From: Capra hircus
Lineage: Eukaryota; Chordata; Mammalia; Artiodactyla; Bovidae
Length of the DNA stretch: 64,000 nt
NCBI RefSeq assembly: GCF_001704415.2
Contig: NC_030826.1
Coordinates: 53,525,362-53,589,361 of the forward strand
Direction: 5' to 3'
The notes below the pieces were generated by a model. It was not told the DNA's origin. It did not search any database and saw only the letters and a program-made list of their open reading frames with translations. A program made the translations under genes and the position numbers. The stretch's first letter is position 1; each line of letters begins with the position of its first letter. This document shows, in pieces, positions 21,976 to 32,945 of the stretch.

Positions 21976-24891
21976 ATTTTTCTGAATTCTGGACCTAGCA
22001 GCTAGGCCCTAAGACATGAAGTAACGCTTTGTGGGTTTTTGATTTTTTTTTTTAGCAGAAAGGAGGCTGGAAAGGGTGGAAGGAAGTGGAGGGACCAGAG
22101 GCAAAACGGGCAGTGAAGAAAAGACGGGACTTTGACTTGAGATTTTTATCATACGATGGAGCCGCTTGTGCAGAGTTCAGGCTGCCCTCCGTGGGTACTC
22201 CCACCCCGTCCCTGGCCTTCTCTGCTTCACTCTCTTCTTTCCATTGTTCTAGAGCAAGAGACACTGCTCCTTGCAGGATGCTGCTTCCCCTCCCCCTCGG
22301 AAGGTAGGGACCAAGGGTGAGACACACGAGGGGGCCTGAGTGATGGAAACACTGGGGAGGGGTTGCCAGCCTGTGCCAAGCATGCAGTGGAATCACCATG
22401 TTCATTTTTTTAAAAGTCGAATCCCTCATCGTTGCGCTCCCCCAGCACCCCCCGGGCCCCTCTATTATCCTTAGGCCATTTGGTAGTTGTTGCTATGGAG
22501 ACCACAAGCAAAATGGCATGCAAATCAACACAAGCAATAACAGCGGGAAAGGGCAGGGAGAAGCTGGCGTGGGGCGGGTGGGGGAGGGCCCGGGAAACGC
22601 TTCCACCTGCACCCATCTGGGCTGGAGGAAGAAAGGCTCATGGAGGGTCCAGGCACAGGTCAAGGAGGCTCCAGTCTAAACTCCAGTGGGAGAAGGACTC
22701 TGAGGCTACAAAGATGTCTCGCAGGTGGCCGATTGGCCAGGCAAAATGCAACGAGGGACTGGTTCCCCCCCCCCGCCCCCCTCACCCAGCCTCAAGCCCT
22801 AACAGGGCAGACAGAGGGAGAGCCAGCTTTGGGGGAAGGCGCCTGCACCAGGCGAGGCCCTCCTGGCAGGGAGACTCCTGGCTTATTGCCACTTTGGGAT
22901 GAGCCAGGAAGATCTGCCCTCTAAACCCAGGTCCAAACCCGAGCTTGGCCAGACCCCTCCACTCCCTGCCTTTGGAAACTGTGCTCTGCCTTGTCCCTCG
23001 GCATCTGACTGTGCAGAGAGGCAATCGAACAGCTCAGTTTTCAAGAGGCGAAACCACAGCCCCCAAGAATAGAAATATGTGAGTTCGAGGCTTCTTGATT
23101 GAAATAAGCACTGACTCTGTGGAATGGAGATTTGGGAAGTTTCCCCCTTTCCTAGAGGTTTCCCAATCCAGGCTGATCAAAGTCACAGTAAATGCGCTCC
23201 AATTGGCTGCACAAATGCGGGACCCCAGGACGCTGGGCTCAGAAGCCACAGAGCGAAAGGGCAGAGGCCTGTGGATTCCAGGTCTAGCCTGAGTATGGGA
23301 ACAAGCACTCGTGGTGTTCTCAGGGACGTTTTGTGAAGCAGAGATTAGCACCCGGTGTGGGACCACCATCTGAACATCAACCAAGCAGCCAAGGCTTCTA
23401 AACAGAACACACAGGCTGCAGAAGTCACTGGAACCTGAGCTGGGAAGGGCCTGCCACCGGATCCGCGCTCTCCCCCACACCCCCGCCCCCAGCCGCATCC
23501 CGCGTCTCACTTGGTTCTGCTCTCCTGGTCTCTGCTCTCAAGCCTTTCATTTGATATCTCGCCAAACGGATGTGGGGCTGCTGTGGCTGGCTTGAAGCTC
23601 AAGCTGCCAAGAGGCCCCTGCTTTTCCTCCAGGGGTGTCATCTCCCTTTCAGCGCCTCCGGGTGCCCACCTCCCCCCACAGAAGACAAAGAGACCAGTTC
23701 TGTGTCCCCTGCCCTGGGACAGAGGGCCAGGGGGTAGACATGTCCAAACACTCTCCCAGGACCATGACCCCTGATCAGGGGACTCCGGATGGACAGGAGT
23801 CGGGTGGATCCTTCTTGGCACACAGTAGCTTCTGCTACCAGCATCCCAACTCTATAAGCACCCCTCACCCGCCAGAGCCTCCCCATGGGTCTCTCTTGCT
23901 CCCATTGGCCCGGGGAGCCTCCTCCATCTGCAGCCAACGACTCTTCTATGGGAGGCCCCAGCAGCAGCATCCGTGCACCCTCAGTGCCACACGTGGGCCT
24001 GAGACCTGCTGGTGTCTTCAGAGGTGCAGAGGAGCCCTGAGGGGAGCGAGGAGAGATGCCAAGCCTCAGGGCCAGGGCAGCATAGCCCCGATGGCGTCCA
24101 GGGCCTCGCTTAGTCCATGGCAAGAAATGGACCTGGGCACATGGGTGCTGTCCAACCAGAGTCATGAGCGTGCTCAGGAGACCAGTTTTCCCGATGCTTT
24201 GAGGTTCCAAAGATGGAGTTCCTCACCCCTTAAGCTCTCCCAAACAGAAGGGTCTCCGTGAGTTCCCTTGCTGTCATGGCATGTCACTGGGGGTGGGAGG
24301 GTGGGCTTCACTTTGCCCTAGACATGCTGTTTCAGCTCTGGTTTCTCTTCCCCACCCCCTAGGGTTTCTGCTCCCAGGCTGCCTGCAGAGTCTGTGCTGG
24401 AATCCAGGTGCAATGTGACGTTGGGCAGGTCCCTCCAGCTACCTGCACACACCTGCAGGCCCCCCGGGGGGGTCAGCCAGGGAGCTGAGCTGGGCTGCAG
24501 GAAGGCAGTGGGATGGTTACTGGGGTCACAGGGTAAGACGTCGCCAGTGAGGATGGGGAAGGCAGACAATCAGAGAGGTCTCTTCCCTCTCAGCTGGAAA
24601 AGGCCGTAGGGAGCACCCTTGCTCCAGTGGCTTTCCAAGCAGTGATGACCGAGTCCCGTCCATCCCCCACCTTATAAAGTTCAGCTTCCTGTGTGTTCCC
24701 ACTTCCACCTGCTGCCTCCTCTAGGAACCCCATCAACCTTGTCTCACCCATCTCAGTGATGCTCCTTCCTGCTTCTCTGGCTCCTGTTCCCTTTCTGCAG
24801 ATGTGCACATCTGCATCCCACCTTGCTGAAACCCTTGACTGACGCTAGACCTCACCCAGACCTCCTCCCTCTTTTCTTTCCCAGGCTGAAT
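21976..24891. other. low-repeat stretch, no gene supported
   Basis: No interspersed repeat is clear. Overlapping frames at 23635-24261 (+, 208 codons) and 23638-24210 (-, 190 codons) occupy the same DNA and cannot both be real; neither has a domain. Notable sites are an X-box-like and octamer pair at 22489-22525 and a C-run at 22765-22781. Confidence 0.4.
22489..22525 (+). promoter_or_regulatory. candidate X-box plus POU octamer pair
   Basis: 'gttgctatggagac' (22489-22502) fits the RFX X-box palindrome at 12 of 14 positions. A perfect octamer 'atgcaaat' lies 15 bases downstream (22518-22525). The surrounding 'ggccatttggtag' and 'aaatggcatg' are AT-balanced compared with the GC-rich flanks. 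Binding is inferred only from motif match; such matches also occur by chance. Confidence 0.3.
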
Positions 24892-24904
24892 AAAACAGAG
24901 AGGA

Positions 24905-25012
24905 TGAGGGAGGGGACATATGTATACCTATGGCTGATCCATGTTGATGTATGGAAGAAACCAGCAGAATATTGTAATTGTCCTTCAGTTAAAAATAAAT
25001 TAAAAAAAAAAG
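24905..25012 (+). mobile_element. young ruminant L1 3'-end insertion, perfect target-site duplication
   Basis: The insert has 'gggaggggacatatgtatac', 'ctatggctgatccatgttga', 'aatattgtaattgtccttca' and an A-rich tail. A perfect 13-base duplication, 'aaaacagagagga', flanks it at 24892-24904 and 25013-25025. It is only about 108 bases: a severely 5'-truncated L1 with no coding sequence. Confidence 0.93.
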
Positions 25013-25025
25013 AAAACAGAGAGGA

Positions 25026-25469
25026 CACCTGCATTGGGTGTTCCAGATCACAGCCATCAGTGAAAGGGAAGCCAGTCTCACCCCATGGAATCCACAGCTT
25101 TGACTGTCTGGCCTCAGGGTGACCAATATGCAGGAGAGGTCATGAGTGGGCAAGGCCATGTAGGAGGTGAAGATGACCTTGACCTTGACCTTGAGGAGGG
25201 CTCCACGAAGCCTTGGGAACTCCAGTGGTTTGGTCAGGCCAACTGGTAAGAGCTGTAATCAAGGGCAGAAAGGGCTGTGGAGGAGTGGGACGGTCTTTTT
25301 AGCATCACAGTCACCCAGCAACCTGTGCTCCCCACTCAGATGTGTTGGATGCTGTGACTGGCACCTACAATCTGGAGGGTTCGTTTGTCTGGGTTACTTG
25401 TGACAAGACTCTGGGCTTGATGGGGTCCCTTCCTCTGGGACTTTCAGACCTTGTGTCTCTGTTTGCCTT
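25026..25469. other. unique sequence
   Basis: No repeat family or exon is recognised. A small 'gaccttgaccttgaccttga' tandem lies at 25174-25193. Confidence 0.4.
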
Positions 25470-26254
25470 CAGTTCAGTTCAGTTCAGTCGCTCAGTCGTG
25501 TCCGACTCTTTGCGACCCCATGAATCGCAGCACCCCAGGCCTCCCTGTCCATCACCATCTCCCGGAGTTCACTCAGACTCACATCCATCGAGTCTATGAT
25601 GCCATCCAGCCATCTCATCCTCAGTTGTCCCCTTCTCCTCCTGCCCCCAACCCCTCCCAGCATTAGAGTCTTTTCCAATGAGTCAACCCTTCGCATCAGG
25701 TGGCCAAAGTACTGGAGTTTCAGCTTTAGCATCATTCCTTCCAAAGAAATCCCAGGGTTGATCTCCTTCAGAATGGACTGGTTGGATCTCCTTGAAGTCC
25801 AAGGGACTCTCAAGAGTCTTCTCCAACACCACAGTTCAAAAGCATCAATTCTTTGGCACTCAGCCTTCTTCACAGTCCAACTCTCACATCCATACATGAC
25901 CACAGGAAAAACCATAGCCTTGACTAGACAGACCTTAGTCGGCAAAGTAATGTCTCTGCTTTTGAATATGCTATCTAGGTTGGTCATAACTTTTCTTCCA
26001 AGGAGTAAGTGTCTTTTAATTTCATGGCTGCAGTCACCATCTGCAGTGATTTTGGAGCCCCCCCAAATAAAGTCTGACACTGTTTCTACTGTTTCCCCAT
26101 CTATTTCCCATGAAGTGATGGGACTGGATGCCATGATCTTTGTTTCCTGAATGTTGAGCTTTAAGCCAACTTTTTCACTCTCCTCTTTCACTTTCATCAA
26201 GAGGCTTTTCAGTTCCTCTTCACTTTCTGCCATAAGGGTGGTGTCATCTGCATA
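25470..26254 (-). mobile_element. BovB LINE 3' part, antisense
   Basis: The left end is the complement of the BovB terminus with three 'agttc' units. The body runs back through the ORF and stops at the codons for the RT YADD motif ('gtcatctgcata'), so the copy is about 785 bases and 5'-truncated. No clear target-site duplication was found. Confidence 0.92.
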
Positions 26255-26296
26255 ATGATGGTCAATGAAGGAGGTTGGGAAGTGAGGAATGGCCAC
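25484..26296 (-). pseudogene. BovB reverse transcriptase C-terminal remnant, open frame
   Basis: The reverse strand carries a 270-codon frame. About 14 residues at the start come from flanking DNA. BovB sequence begins at the catalytic YADD motif (residues 15-18) followed by T-T-L-M-A-E-S. It then covers the rest of the RT thumb-like and C-terminal region, ending near the family's S-R-T-R-L-S-D terminus. It has no internal stop, which is unusual among the shorter copies here. It lacks the endonuclease, RT motif A and RT motif B, so it cannot be an active enzyme. The frame has no promoter context and should be read as a retrotransposon fossil. The surviving frame suggests a fairly recent insertion or luck. 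Confidence 0.85.
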
Positions 26297-26538
26297 TGAA
26301 ACATCGGTTCATCAGAAGGGGAATTCTAACTGGGTGGGATGAGGTGGCTGGGCAGGGCAATGGTTAAAGCACCGCCTGGGAACCAAAGCTCTGGGGGTCA
26401 GATTCCTGAACCTCAGATTCGCCAGTATGATGAGCAGGGATTGGGGCTCCCTCTGTTGCCAGTTTCTTGGCAACCTGGGCACTCCCTTCCAGTGGGTCCA
26501 AGGGCTCCCCAGCATTGAGGGACATTCAGCATCCCTGT
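26297..26538. other. unique sequence
   Basis: A short gap between BovB and a SINE head; nothing is recognised. Confidence 0.35.
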
Positions 26539-26605
26539 AGGGCTTCCCAGGTGGCTCAGTGGTAAAGAACCCACCTGCCAATGCAGGAGACCTAAGAGGT
26601 GCAGG
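26539..26605 (+). mobile_element. Bov-tA head fragment
   Basis: 'gggcttcccaggtggctcag' and 'aagaacccacctgccaatg' plus 'caggagacctaagagg' are the tRNA-Glu-like head. The Bov-A body is missing. Confidence 0.75.
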
Positions 26606-27614
26606 TCTTTATCTTGCTGATAAAGACGGGGCAGGGGTTCTCGGAAGCATGTGCGAGCTTCTCCAAAGGGAGAGAGGCCCACCTGGCTCAGCCTGCACAA
26701 TTCTCTGGAGACGGGAGCACAAAGCTGCCCTCAGCCCATGGTATTGCTTTCTGGGCAAGTGACCCAAAGCTTGGACCACGTGCGCCAAAAACAGCCAAAG
26801 CAGTGGCGTCTGACAAGTCAAAACAGTTCTATTTCCAAATTAACTCATCCAGGCTGGCCGCTGATGTGCCTTCCTTGGGGTCAGGGGGTGGGGCGGGTGG
26901 CTGGTTTTGACACTTGTGAAACGTGAACAGTGCATAGAGCCCCAGGAAACGCTGCCCAACATCAGTGGCAGGACCCAAGGTGACAAGTCGCAGACTCGCC
27001 ATATTCTATTCCTTGAATTAGGAATGGACACCAGGATTCCAGAATCACGAGCCTGGTCTTCACTGGTAGGCACTGCATTTTTGCCCGACAGAGAAGGACA
27101 CGGAGACCAAGCAGTGTTCATTTGCCCAAATTGCGGAGCGGTTACCTGGCGGGGATGGCAGGAGCTCGGGTCCGGTTAGGATGAAAAGGATAAAAACCCC
27201 AGGTCTTGCCATCTTCCTTGCTTCCTTGTCCATAGTACTTTTCCTCCAGGACCGGATCACGAGAAGAGGGAACTCTGGGTGTGCTCAATGGGTATCTCTA
27301 GTGTTATTTTCTATAATGGGGAACACGGGGTCTCAGGGGGTTGCAGTTCAACTCACACGTTTATTCATCACCCACACAAACTGGACCCCACACACAGTTG
27401 GGAGTGTTGGAGGTGTTAGCGGCAACCTCGCACGCCACGGGGCCTGGCATGGCCGAGAGTGTGTGTTATTATTAGTCTACCTTGCCTGGGGTTACACGAT
27501 TCATTAAGGGAGATTTTGGCTTCAAATGTAGAGTGATCCAGAGTCTTTCCTTGACGTCATTCTTTCCCTAATGAATCAGGTTGTGAATTTACAGCTTTAT
27601 GTAAAGTTCATGGT
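26606..27614. other. unique sequence
   Basis: No repeat family is recognised. Several 90-108-codon frames overlap on both strands without domains. Confidence 0.4.
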
Positions 27615-27805
27615 TTTTTGCACAGATTATCCCCTCAAATCCTTATGACGCCTCTGTGAGGCACACACAGCGGATGTCTGCATCCCCCTTTACAGATGAG
27701 GAAGCGAGAAGGGAACGAACTTTGCAGGAAGTCCCACGTGAATGAGTGAGGCTGCAGGACGGGCCTCAAACCCAGGGCTGGCTCTTCTGCTTCTGAGCCA
27801 ATGTT
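27615..27805 (-). repeat. MIR, antisense, nearly full core
   Basis: 'ttatcccctcaaatccttat', 'gacgcctctgtgaggc', 'cctttacagatgaggaagcg' and 'gggcctcaaacccagggctg' lie in the order of antisense MIR. Confidence 0.7.
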
Positions 27806-28384
27806 TCCAATTATTGCTGTCCTAACCTCACTGCCTCCCCTGCATGGACTCCATATTTGCAAAAGTGTTGCCAACAAAATTGAATAAATTAAGGAAGTGG
27901 AAATGTGTTCCCCGATTTTTATTAATCAAAGACATATGTACCTGCCAATTACAGCCCTAGCTCCCTGTCCAGCCCCCAGGCAGAAGCCAAGACTTGAGAG
28001 TTTTGACGTTGCGGGGGAGGTTTGCCTCTGGTCATTTGACATCCAAGGAGTCTGTGCACCCACTAAGTGCCAGGCACTGTCAGAGGTGCTTGAGATACGT
28101 CAGGAAACAAAGCCAAGATCCCTCATTTATGTTGCAGTGGATGGAGGGGAGACAGCATGAATATGATAAATATGCATATTGTCGGTGGTGTTGAAAAATG
28201 ATAAAGGGTCTAGAGGCTTATCGAGCAAAGTAAGGGGGGCCTGGGAGTGGGGAGGGAGCAAGTTTAAAATAAGGGTTCAGGGCAGATTTGCAAAGACCCC
28301 TGGACCTGGAGGCGGGGCAGAGATGGGAGAGAGCTCTGATTGGCTAGCAGCTGGCCGGAGATGTGGCTTGCTAAGGCAGTGTGG
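27806..28384. other. mixed old repeat-like and unique sequence
   Basis: Bases 27870-27960 are AT-rich ('ttgaataaattaaggaag', 'ttattaatcaaagacata'). Bases 28060-28190 contain 'cactaagtgccaggcactgt' followed by 'gaggtgcttgagatacgtc', a phrase common to an ancient mammalian repeat whose family I cannot name. No exon is supported. Confidence 0.4.
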
Positions 28385-28570
28385 ACGGAGGGTGGGTAAG
28401 CAGAAAGACTCGGGTTTGAATCCCAGCTTTCCCACTCGTTGGTTGGACATGTCCCCTAACCTCAGTCACCGTTGCCCAATCTATAAAGTGAGATTGTAAT
28501 ATCCTCCACATGCCCTCGTGCCCAGGACAGGACTTGGAATGTTGTAGGGGCTCAACAAAGGCTGGATGTT
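28385..28570 (+). repeat. MIR, sense, nearly full core
   Basis: 'gactcgggtttgaatcccag', 'ccctaacctcagtcaccgtt', 'caatctataaagtgagattg' and 'gaatgttgtaggggctcaa' follow sense MIR in order. Confidence 0.7.
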
Positions 28571-28679
28571 AGCCAGAGCCTGTGGCATTGGAAGGTGACT
28601 GAGTCCAAAGAAGAAAACCAACAGCTCACTGAACTTGTGCAGACTGATCAAAGGGACTTATTATTATCCAGAGGCTGTT

Positions 28680-29025
28680 GAGGGCTGAATTATCTCTCCC
28701 CCAGATTGGTATGTTCAAGTCCTAATCCCCAGGGCCTCAGCTCATATTTGGAAAGGCTGTCTTTAAAAAGAGGATGCAGTTGAAATGAGGTCATACGGAT
28801 GGACCGTAATCCCACACGAGTGGTGACCTTATAAGAAGAGGAAATTGGGAAACAGACACACACAGAGGGACGGCCATGAGCGGACACCGGGAGAAGACGC
28901 GGTCTGCAAGCCAGCAGCAGAGGCCTCGGAAGAAACCTAGGTCTGCTGGCCTCCAGGACTGAGGGCGATAGCTCCTGGGTTTGAGCTGCCTGTGGTACTT
29001 TGTTACTGCAGCCGCGGGCCACTGA
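28680..29025 (+). mobile_element. MaLR-like LTR fragment
   Basis: 'gttcaagtcctaatcccca', 'gaaatgaggtcatacggatg', 'gaccttataagaagaggaaa', 'acacacacagagggacggcc', 'cctccaggactgagggcgat' and 'tgtggtactttgttactgca' are in the order of an ERVL-MaLR LTR. It is non-coding; no internal retroviral genes are seen next to it. Confidence 0.65.
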
Positions 29026-29845
29026 TGCTCACACTCAGAACATGTATTCCTGTTTCCACCTGGGCAACCCCCCGGAGTTTCAGGGCAAAACCCCACATGC
29101 GAGCAGCACCTTCTTCCTGACTCCCTGCACTGAACGTGCCCCAGGCAAGGGCAGCCTGCTGTCATCTTGCTGCTGCTCTGTGAGTGGGAGGCATTCGGGC
29201 CAGCTGCCCCAGAGCTGCACCATCAGCCTGGCACAGCCAAGCAAATCACCCAAAACCAGAAAGAAAGGGACTTGGAAACCGCCCCCGCCGCCATTTGCAG
29301 TCATCCATCAGTCACTTCTTCTGTAAACCCCCCCTGAGATCTAACATCGGAGCTGAAACCATACGCCCACACAGAGCCAACCACCTCCTCCCCCAGCTCC
29401 CAGGCAAGGCAGGTATGGGCCCAGCCCCTTCGTTGAGCTCACACACTTATTCCCACCAGCCCCAACAGGGCTCAGGTTCGACCCAGATACAGAGGTTTGA
29501 CCCGTGCCGGCTGCCTCCCGGCCTGTGCATCACAGCCAGGTATGTCCCATCCTGCAAGGGCCCAGAGCCCAGGCCTGCAAGCAGGGAAGGGGGTCTCCAA
29601 AGGCAGACCTCGCCACCCCCTGTGGAGCTAACGCCGTCCTTGGCACTCAGCCCATGGATCCAGCTCACAGGGCAAGCGCAGATGAAAGTGCCTGCTGCTG
29701 GCTAATTACATTTATTTACGGAGCCTGAGAAAGGTGGGAAGCAGCATCTGAGGAAAGGTTGAATTAATAAGGCAGGAGGCAGAAGCAGCCCATGGATATG
29801 TGTTTTTCATTAGAGGCACAGTTGACTGGTCGTGCTTCTCTTGGC

Positions 29846-30015
29846 TGCAAGAAGAAGAGGGGAGAGCGGAGGAGGTAGGCTGCGGATTGGAGGAGGGGAG
29901 GGAGGGGGACCTGGAGATGGAAACCGGGGGCCGGGGGCGGGCCCAAAGATGGAGGCAGGAGAGAGAGGTGGGAGGAGAGAAGGCGGGAGAGGGCAGGGCG
30001 GCTGGGAGCCTGGGG
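29846..30015 (+). repeat. purine-rich, G-run tract
   Basis: About 170 bases of mostly A and G contain many G3-G5 runs ('ggaggggagggagggggacc', 'ccgggggccgggggcggg'). It is a candidate G-quadruplex or triplex-forming region. The glycine/arginine-rich translations from it are low-complexity artefacts. Confidence 0.6.
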
Positions 30016-30529
30016 TGAGCGTGAGGAAAGGGGTTGGAAAAGCCTGTGTATCCCTTTCAGGAGCCACTGGAAAACTCTGATCTGCTCCTGGAGACTTCTG
30101 TCACAGGGCAGCTCCTTCAGAGAGAAGCCCAGGCCAAAGACTGAGGCTATGGCCTCACCATCTCCCTCTTGCCTCCCGGTATCCCGAGAGCCCTGTGGCC
30201 CCGGGGAGGGTCGCCTGGGGAGGTCAAAGCTGAGCCAGGAGTCCCCTCAGCCTGGATAGAACTGGCAGCCTCGGATTTGGGGGGGGGGCATTGATATAGC
30301 TCTGTGATGCAGAGACGACTCTCCCTGCCTCTTCCACGAACCTCTGCCTAGCTGGCCCCGGATCACAGCTGCTCTGGGTACGTGTCCCTCTGTCCCTCCC
30401 CAGATCTTTGGGGACAAGCCACCGCAATCCAAGGGGAGGGGGGTTCCTGGACTTGTGCATCCCAGAAGGAGGAACAGCGGAGATTTCAACACTCAAGGAC
30501 GCAAGTAACTCCACACCCCTCCCCCAGCC

Positions 30530-30640
30530 TCTTGCTGCACATGCACACAGGACCATCTACACAGATGTGCACACAAACACACCCATGCACACCCAAGCAC
30601 ACACATGCGCACATGTACACGCAGGTGTGCACACACCCCC
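30530..30640 (+). repeat. CA-rich degenerate microsatellite
   Basis: Repeated CACA and CACATG units are interrupted by other bases, an eroded (CA)n array. Confidence 0.7.
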
Positions 30641-31024
30641 CAGAAAAATTGAAAAGCGCAAAGCCAGCCGACCCTTTGCCAATCTGTTGCACAATGTGTG
30701 TTTCCCCATCCTCAGCCACCAGAGCCCCTTGGCGCCTGCCAACAGAGGTATCTGTGGTTGGGGCAAGGCCGTGTCCCTGCATCTGAATTTCTCTGTCCAA
30801 GTCCATCTGCTGGGAGGGAATCTCCAGGCCCACAGATAGCGTTTGTTCATCCAATAAATGCCCACTGGCAGCCAGCTGCTTGCCCAGTCCTGTGACCGGC
30901 CTGGCACCTGGCCCAGCCTTCTCCCTGGTACCTGCCAGCAGAGGACCTGGGCTCTCCACAGAGCACTCACTGGGGACCCTGCCTGGGGAAGGCCATGTAC
31001 TAACTCAGGCCCCCAGCACCTGAA

Positions 31025-31150
31025 GGTGTGGGATTGGGGCCATTTTGTCATTAGAATTCTTGGGGGCTCTGGCTCAAAATACAGACTCCCAAACCCTGGC
31101 CTGAGGCTGATGCAGCAGGTCTGGGGTGGCTGTAGGCTCCTGGAGTCCTA
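31025..31150 (+). mobile_element. MER5-like hAT fragment
   Basis: 'gtcattagaattcttggggg', 'caaaatacagactcccaaac', 'cctggcctgaggctgatgca' and 'gcaggtctggggtggc' follow MER5-type text loosely. Confidence 0.45.
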
Positions 31151-31854
31151 GAAGGCAGCAGTCTACAGAGTGGGATGAGAAATGACATCCCCGGGTTGCC
31201 CTGCTGACCACAGAGATGCTGAGAGGTGGAGGGACCTGAGATCCATGCAGGGCTCCATGGATTGGGTTGGAGGCCTCGAAACACAGCCTCTTGCTGTGAC
31301 CACTGGCCTGCAGAGAAGTCCACCTGAGCACCCCCAAACTGTCCGCTGCAGCCTCTGGGAAAGGAAGTCGTGCCCTCTGCTTCGCCAGGTCCGAACCTCT
31401 CAGCTTCTCTCTCTCGGTGTTTCTATGCAAGGGCCACCTTGATTCTGCCAGAGCAAAAGCAAATTGCAAAAAGTGAAAAAGAAAAAACCTGTTGGAGCAC
31501 ACTGCCTCTCACAGATGCCCAAACTGCCGTCTCCAGCCCCTGGGCCTCCAGGAGGGTGGGCTGCCTCCCCAGGCTGCCCCTGACTCCTGGGCTGGAGGAA
31601 ATTGCCCAACACACCAGCAGCCTCCCCTGTCACCTGCAGATCCCCAGAGACCCCATCCCAGAGCATCAGAAGTCACACTGGACGCCCTGCTTCTCTCTTG
31701 GGCCCTTAGTTCAGTGTGCAGCAGCCTGGTGCTGGCTTCTGTGTGCAAGGGGCATGAGGGCGGATACCCGGGGGCTGTGGAGCTGAGAACCGCTGCTGGG
31801 AGCATCCGTTCCCATGCACTGGCTTACTCATCACAGCTGCAGGGACCCTCCAGT
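31151..31854. other. unique sequence
   Basis: No repeat is recognised. The 147-codon and 138-codon frames on the plus strand overlap minus-strand frames and carry no motif. Confidence 0.4.
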
Positions 31855-32065
31855 GGGCTCCTGGTATATGCCAGCCATCGTCCCCTGCGTTTATGGAAAG
31901 CATCTCACGGAAGACTCACAAATGACTCAGTATGATAGGGACTCTGATGAAACCCAATTTACGGATGAGGAATGACACACAGAGATGTTAAGCAGCTTGC
32001 CTAAAGTCATACAGCTTGTGGCTTCAGTCTAAGTGCTTTGCTTGCAGACCCTGTATTCTTTGTGA
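31855..32065 (-). repeat. MIR, antisense
   Basis: 'cccaatttacggatgaggaa', 'cacagagatgttaagcagct', 'tgcctaaagtcatacagctt' and 'gtctaagtgctttgcttgc' follow antisense MIR. Confidence 0.7.
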
Positions 32066-32499
32066 TTTTTGTCCGGCTCCCCTATCTAGTGTCTCCCCCC
32101 ACCGAAGGCCACAACTGACTGGCAAGATTTTACCTTGAATTTGGATTTTCTGAGGCAATGAAGCTATTCCTGGGAAAGCATATTAGCCATGATCACTTTA
32201 GAAGGGATCGTTTAGGAATGAGGAACTCTGATCCAAATGGTAGTTTGCAACTTAGGACACAGCAGGTGTGGCCTAGACAGGTGTGCAGGTGATAGGCGAT
32301 GAGAAAGTTGAGAGCCTTTCACCCAAATATACTCACCAATTCCTGGTTTTGCCTGCTCTCTAGGTATATTATTTTTGCTTTAGAATGGCTTTTACTGGTT
32401 CTGGCTGCAAGGAAGATCAACTATAAGGAAAAAAGTAACGTCATAACCAAATAATCTACCCAACTAGAGAAAACCATCATGATGATCTTAACAAACTGC
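32066..32499. other. AT-balanced unique sequence
   Basis: No repeat or exon is recognised. Confidence 0.35.
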
Positions 32500-32945
32500 T
32501 TCTGTCAGAGTTCCGGAGGCCAGAAAATGGAAACCAAGGTGTCAGCGGGGCTGCATTGCCCCTGAAGGCTCCTGAGCAGGATGTACACTCCTCTCTTCTG
32601 GATTCTTTTTTTTTCTAACCCATCTGGCTGCTTCAGGTCTTAGTTTTGGCATGTGGGGTCTTCATCATATCATGTGGAATCTTTCATTAGTTGCCCTGCA
32701 GCACGTGGGATCTTAGTTCCCCAACAAGGAATCGAACCTGTGCCCCCTGCATTGCAAGGCAGATTCTTAACCACCAGGCCACCAGGGAAGTTCCTCTCTT
32801 TGAGATCCTGGTGACGCAGGTATTCTTGGCTTGTGGCCGCATCACTCCAGTTTCCGGCTCTGACCTCACATGGCCTTATTCCCTTAGTCTCAGAACCTCA
32901 GACTTGCCTTTCCCTTATAAGGACACTTGTCATTGGGTTTAGGGG
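32500..32945 (-). mobile_element. MaLR-like LTR fragment, antisense, split by a SINE
   Basis: 'gtcagagttccggaggccag', 'ccaaggtgtcagcggggctg' and 'gctcctgagcaggatg' lie left of the SINE. 'ggcttgtggccgcatcactc', 'acatggccttattcccttag' and 'cttataaggacacttgtcat' lie right of it. Together they read as one antisense LTR of the type seen at 28680 and 57788. Confidence 0.6.
32606..32791 (-). mobile_element. CHR-type SINE, antisense, inserted in LTR
   Basis: A T-run at the left, 'gcttcaggtcttagttttgg', 'ttagttccccaacaaggaat' and the end 'cttaaccaccaggccaccag' plus 'ggaag' identify it. The 9-base 'tcctctctt' occurs at 32589-32597 and 32792-32800 with further weak similarity, a likely target-site duplication. 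Confidence 0.8.

Larger units (their letters stand above)
29026..31020. other. GC-rich unique sequence
   Basis: No transposon is recognised. Frames at 29184-29705 (+, 173 codons), 30486-30959 (-, 157) and 30557-31051 (-, 164) have no domain and overlap one another. The stretch includes a purine-rich block and a CA-rich block, listed separately. Confidence 0.4.

Noticed and set aside
23635..24261. 208 and 190-codon opposed frames
   Set aside because: Mutually exclusive, and no domain in either.
28680..29025. Endogenous retrovirus with coding potential
   Set aside because: Only a solo-LTR-like fragment is visible; no gag, pol or env sequence is next to it or next to the other LTR pieces.
30530..30640. 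CRISPR-like or other regular array
   Set aside because: It is an eroded CA microsatellite without regular repeats and spacers.
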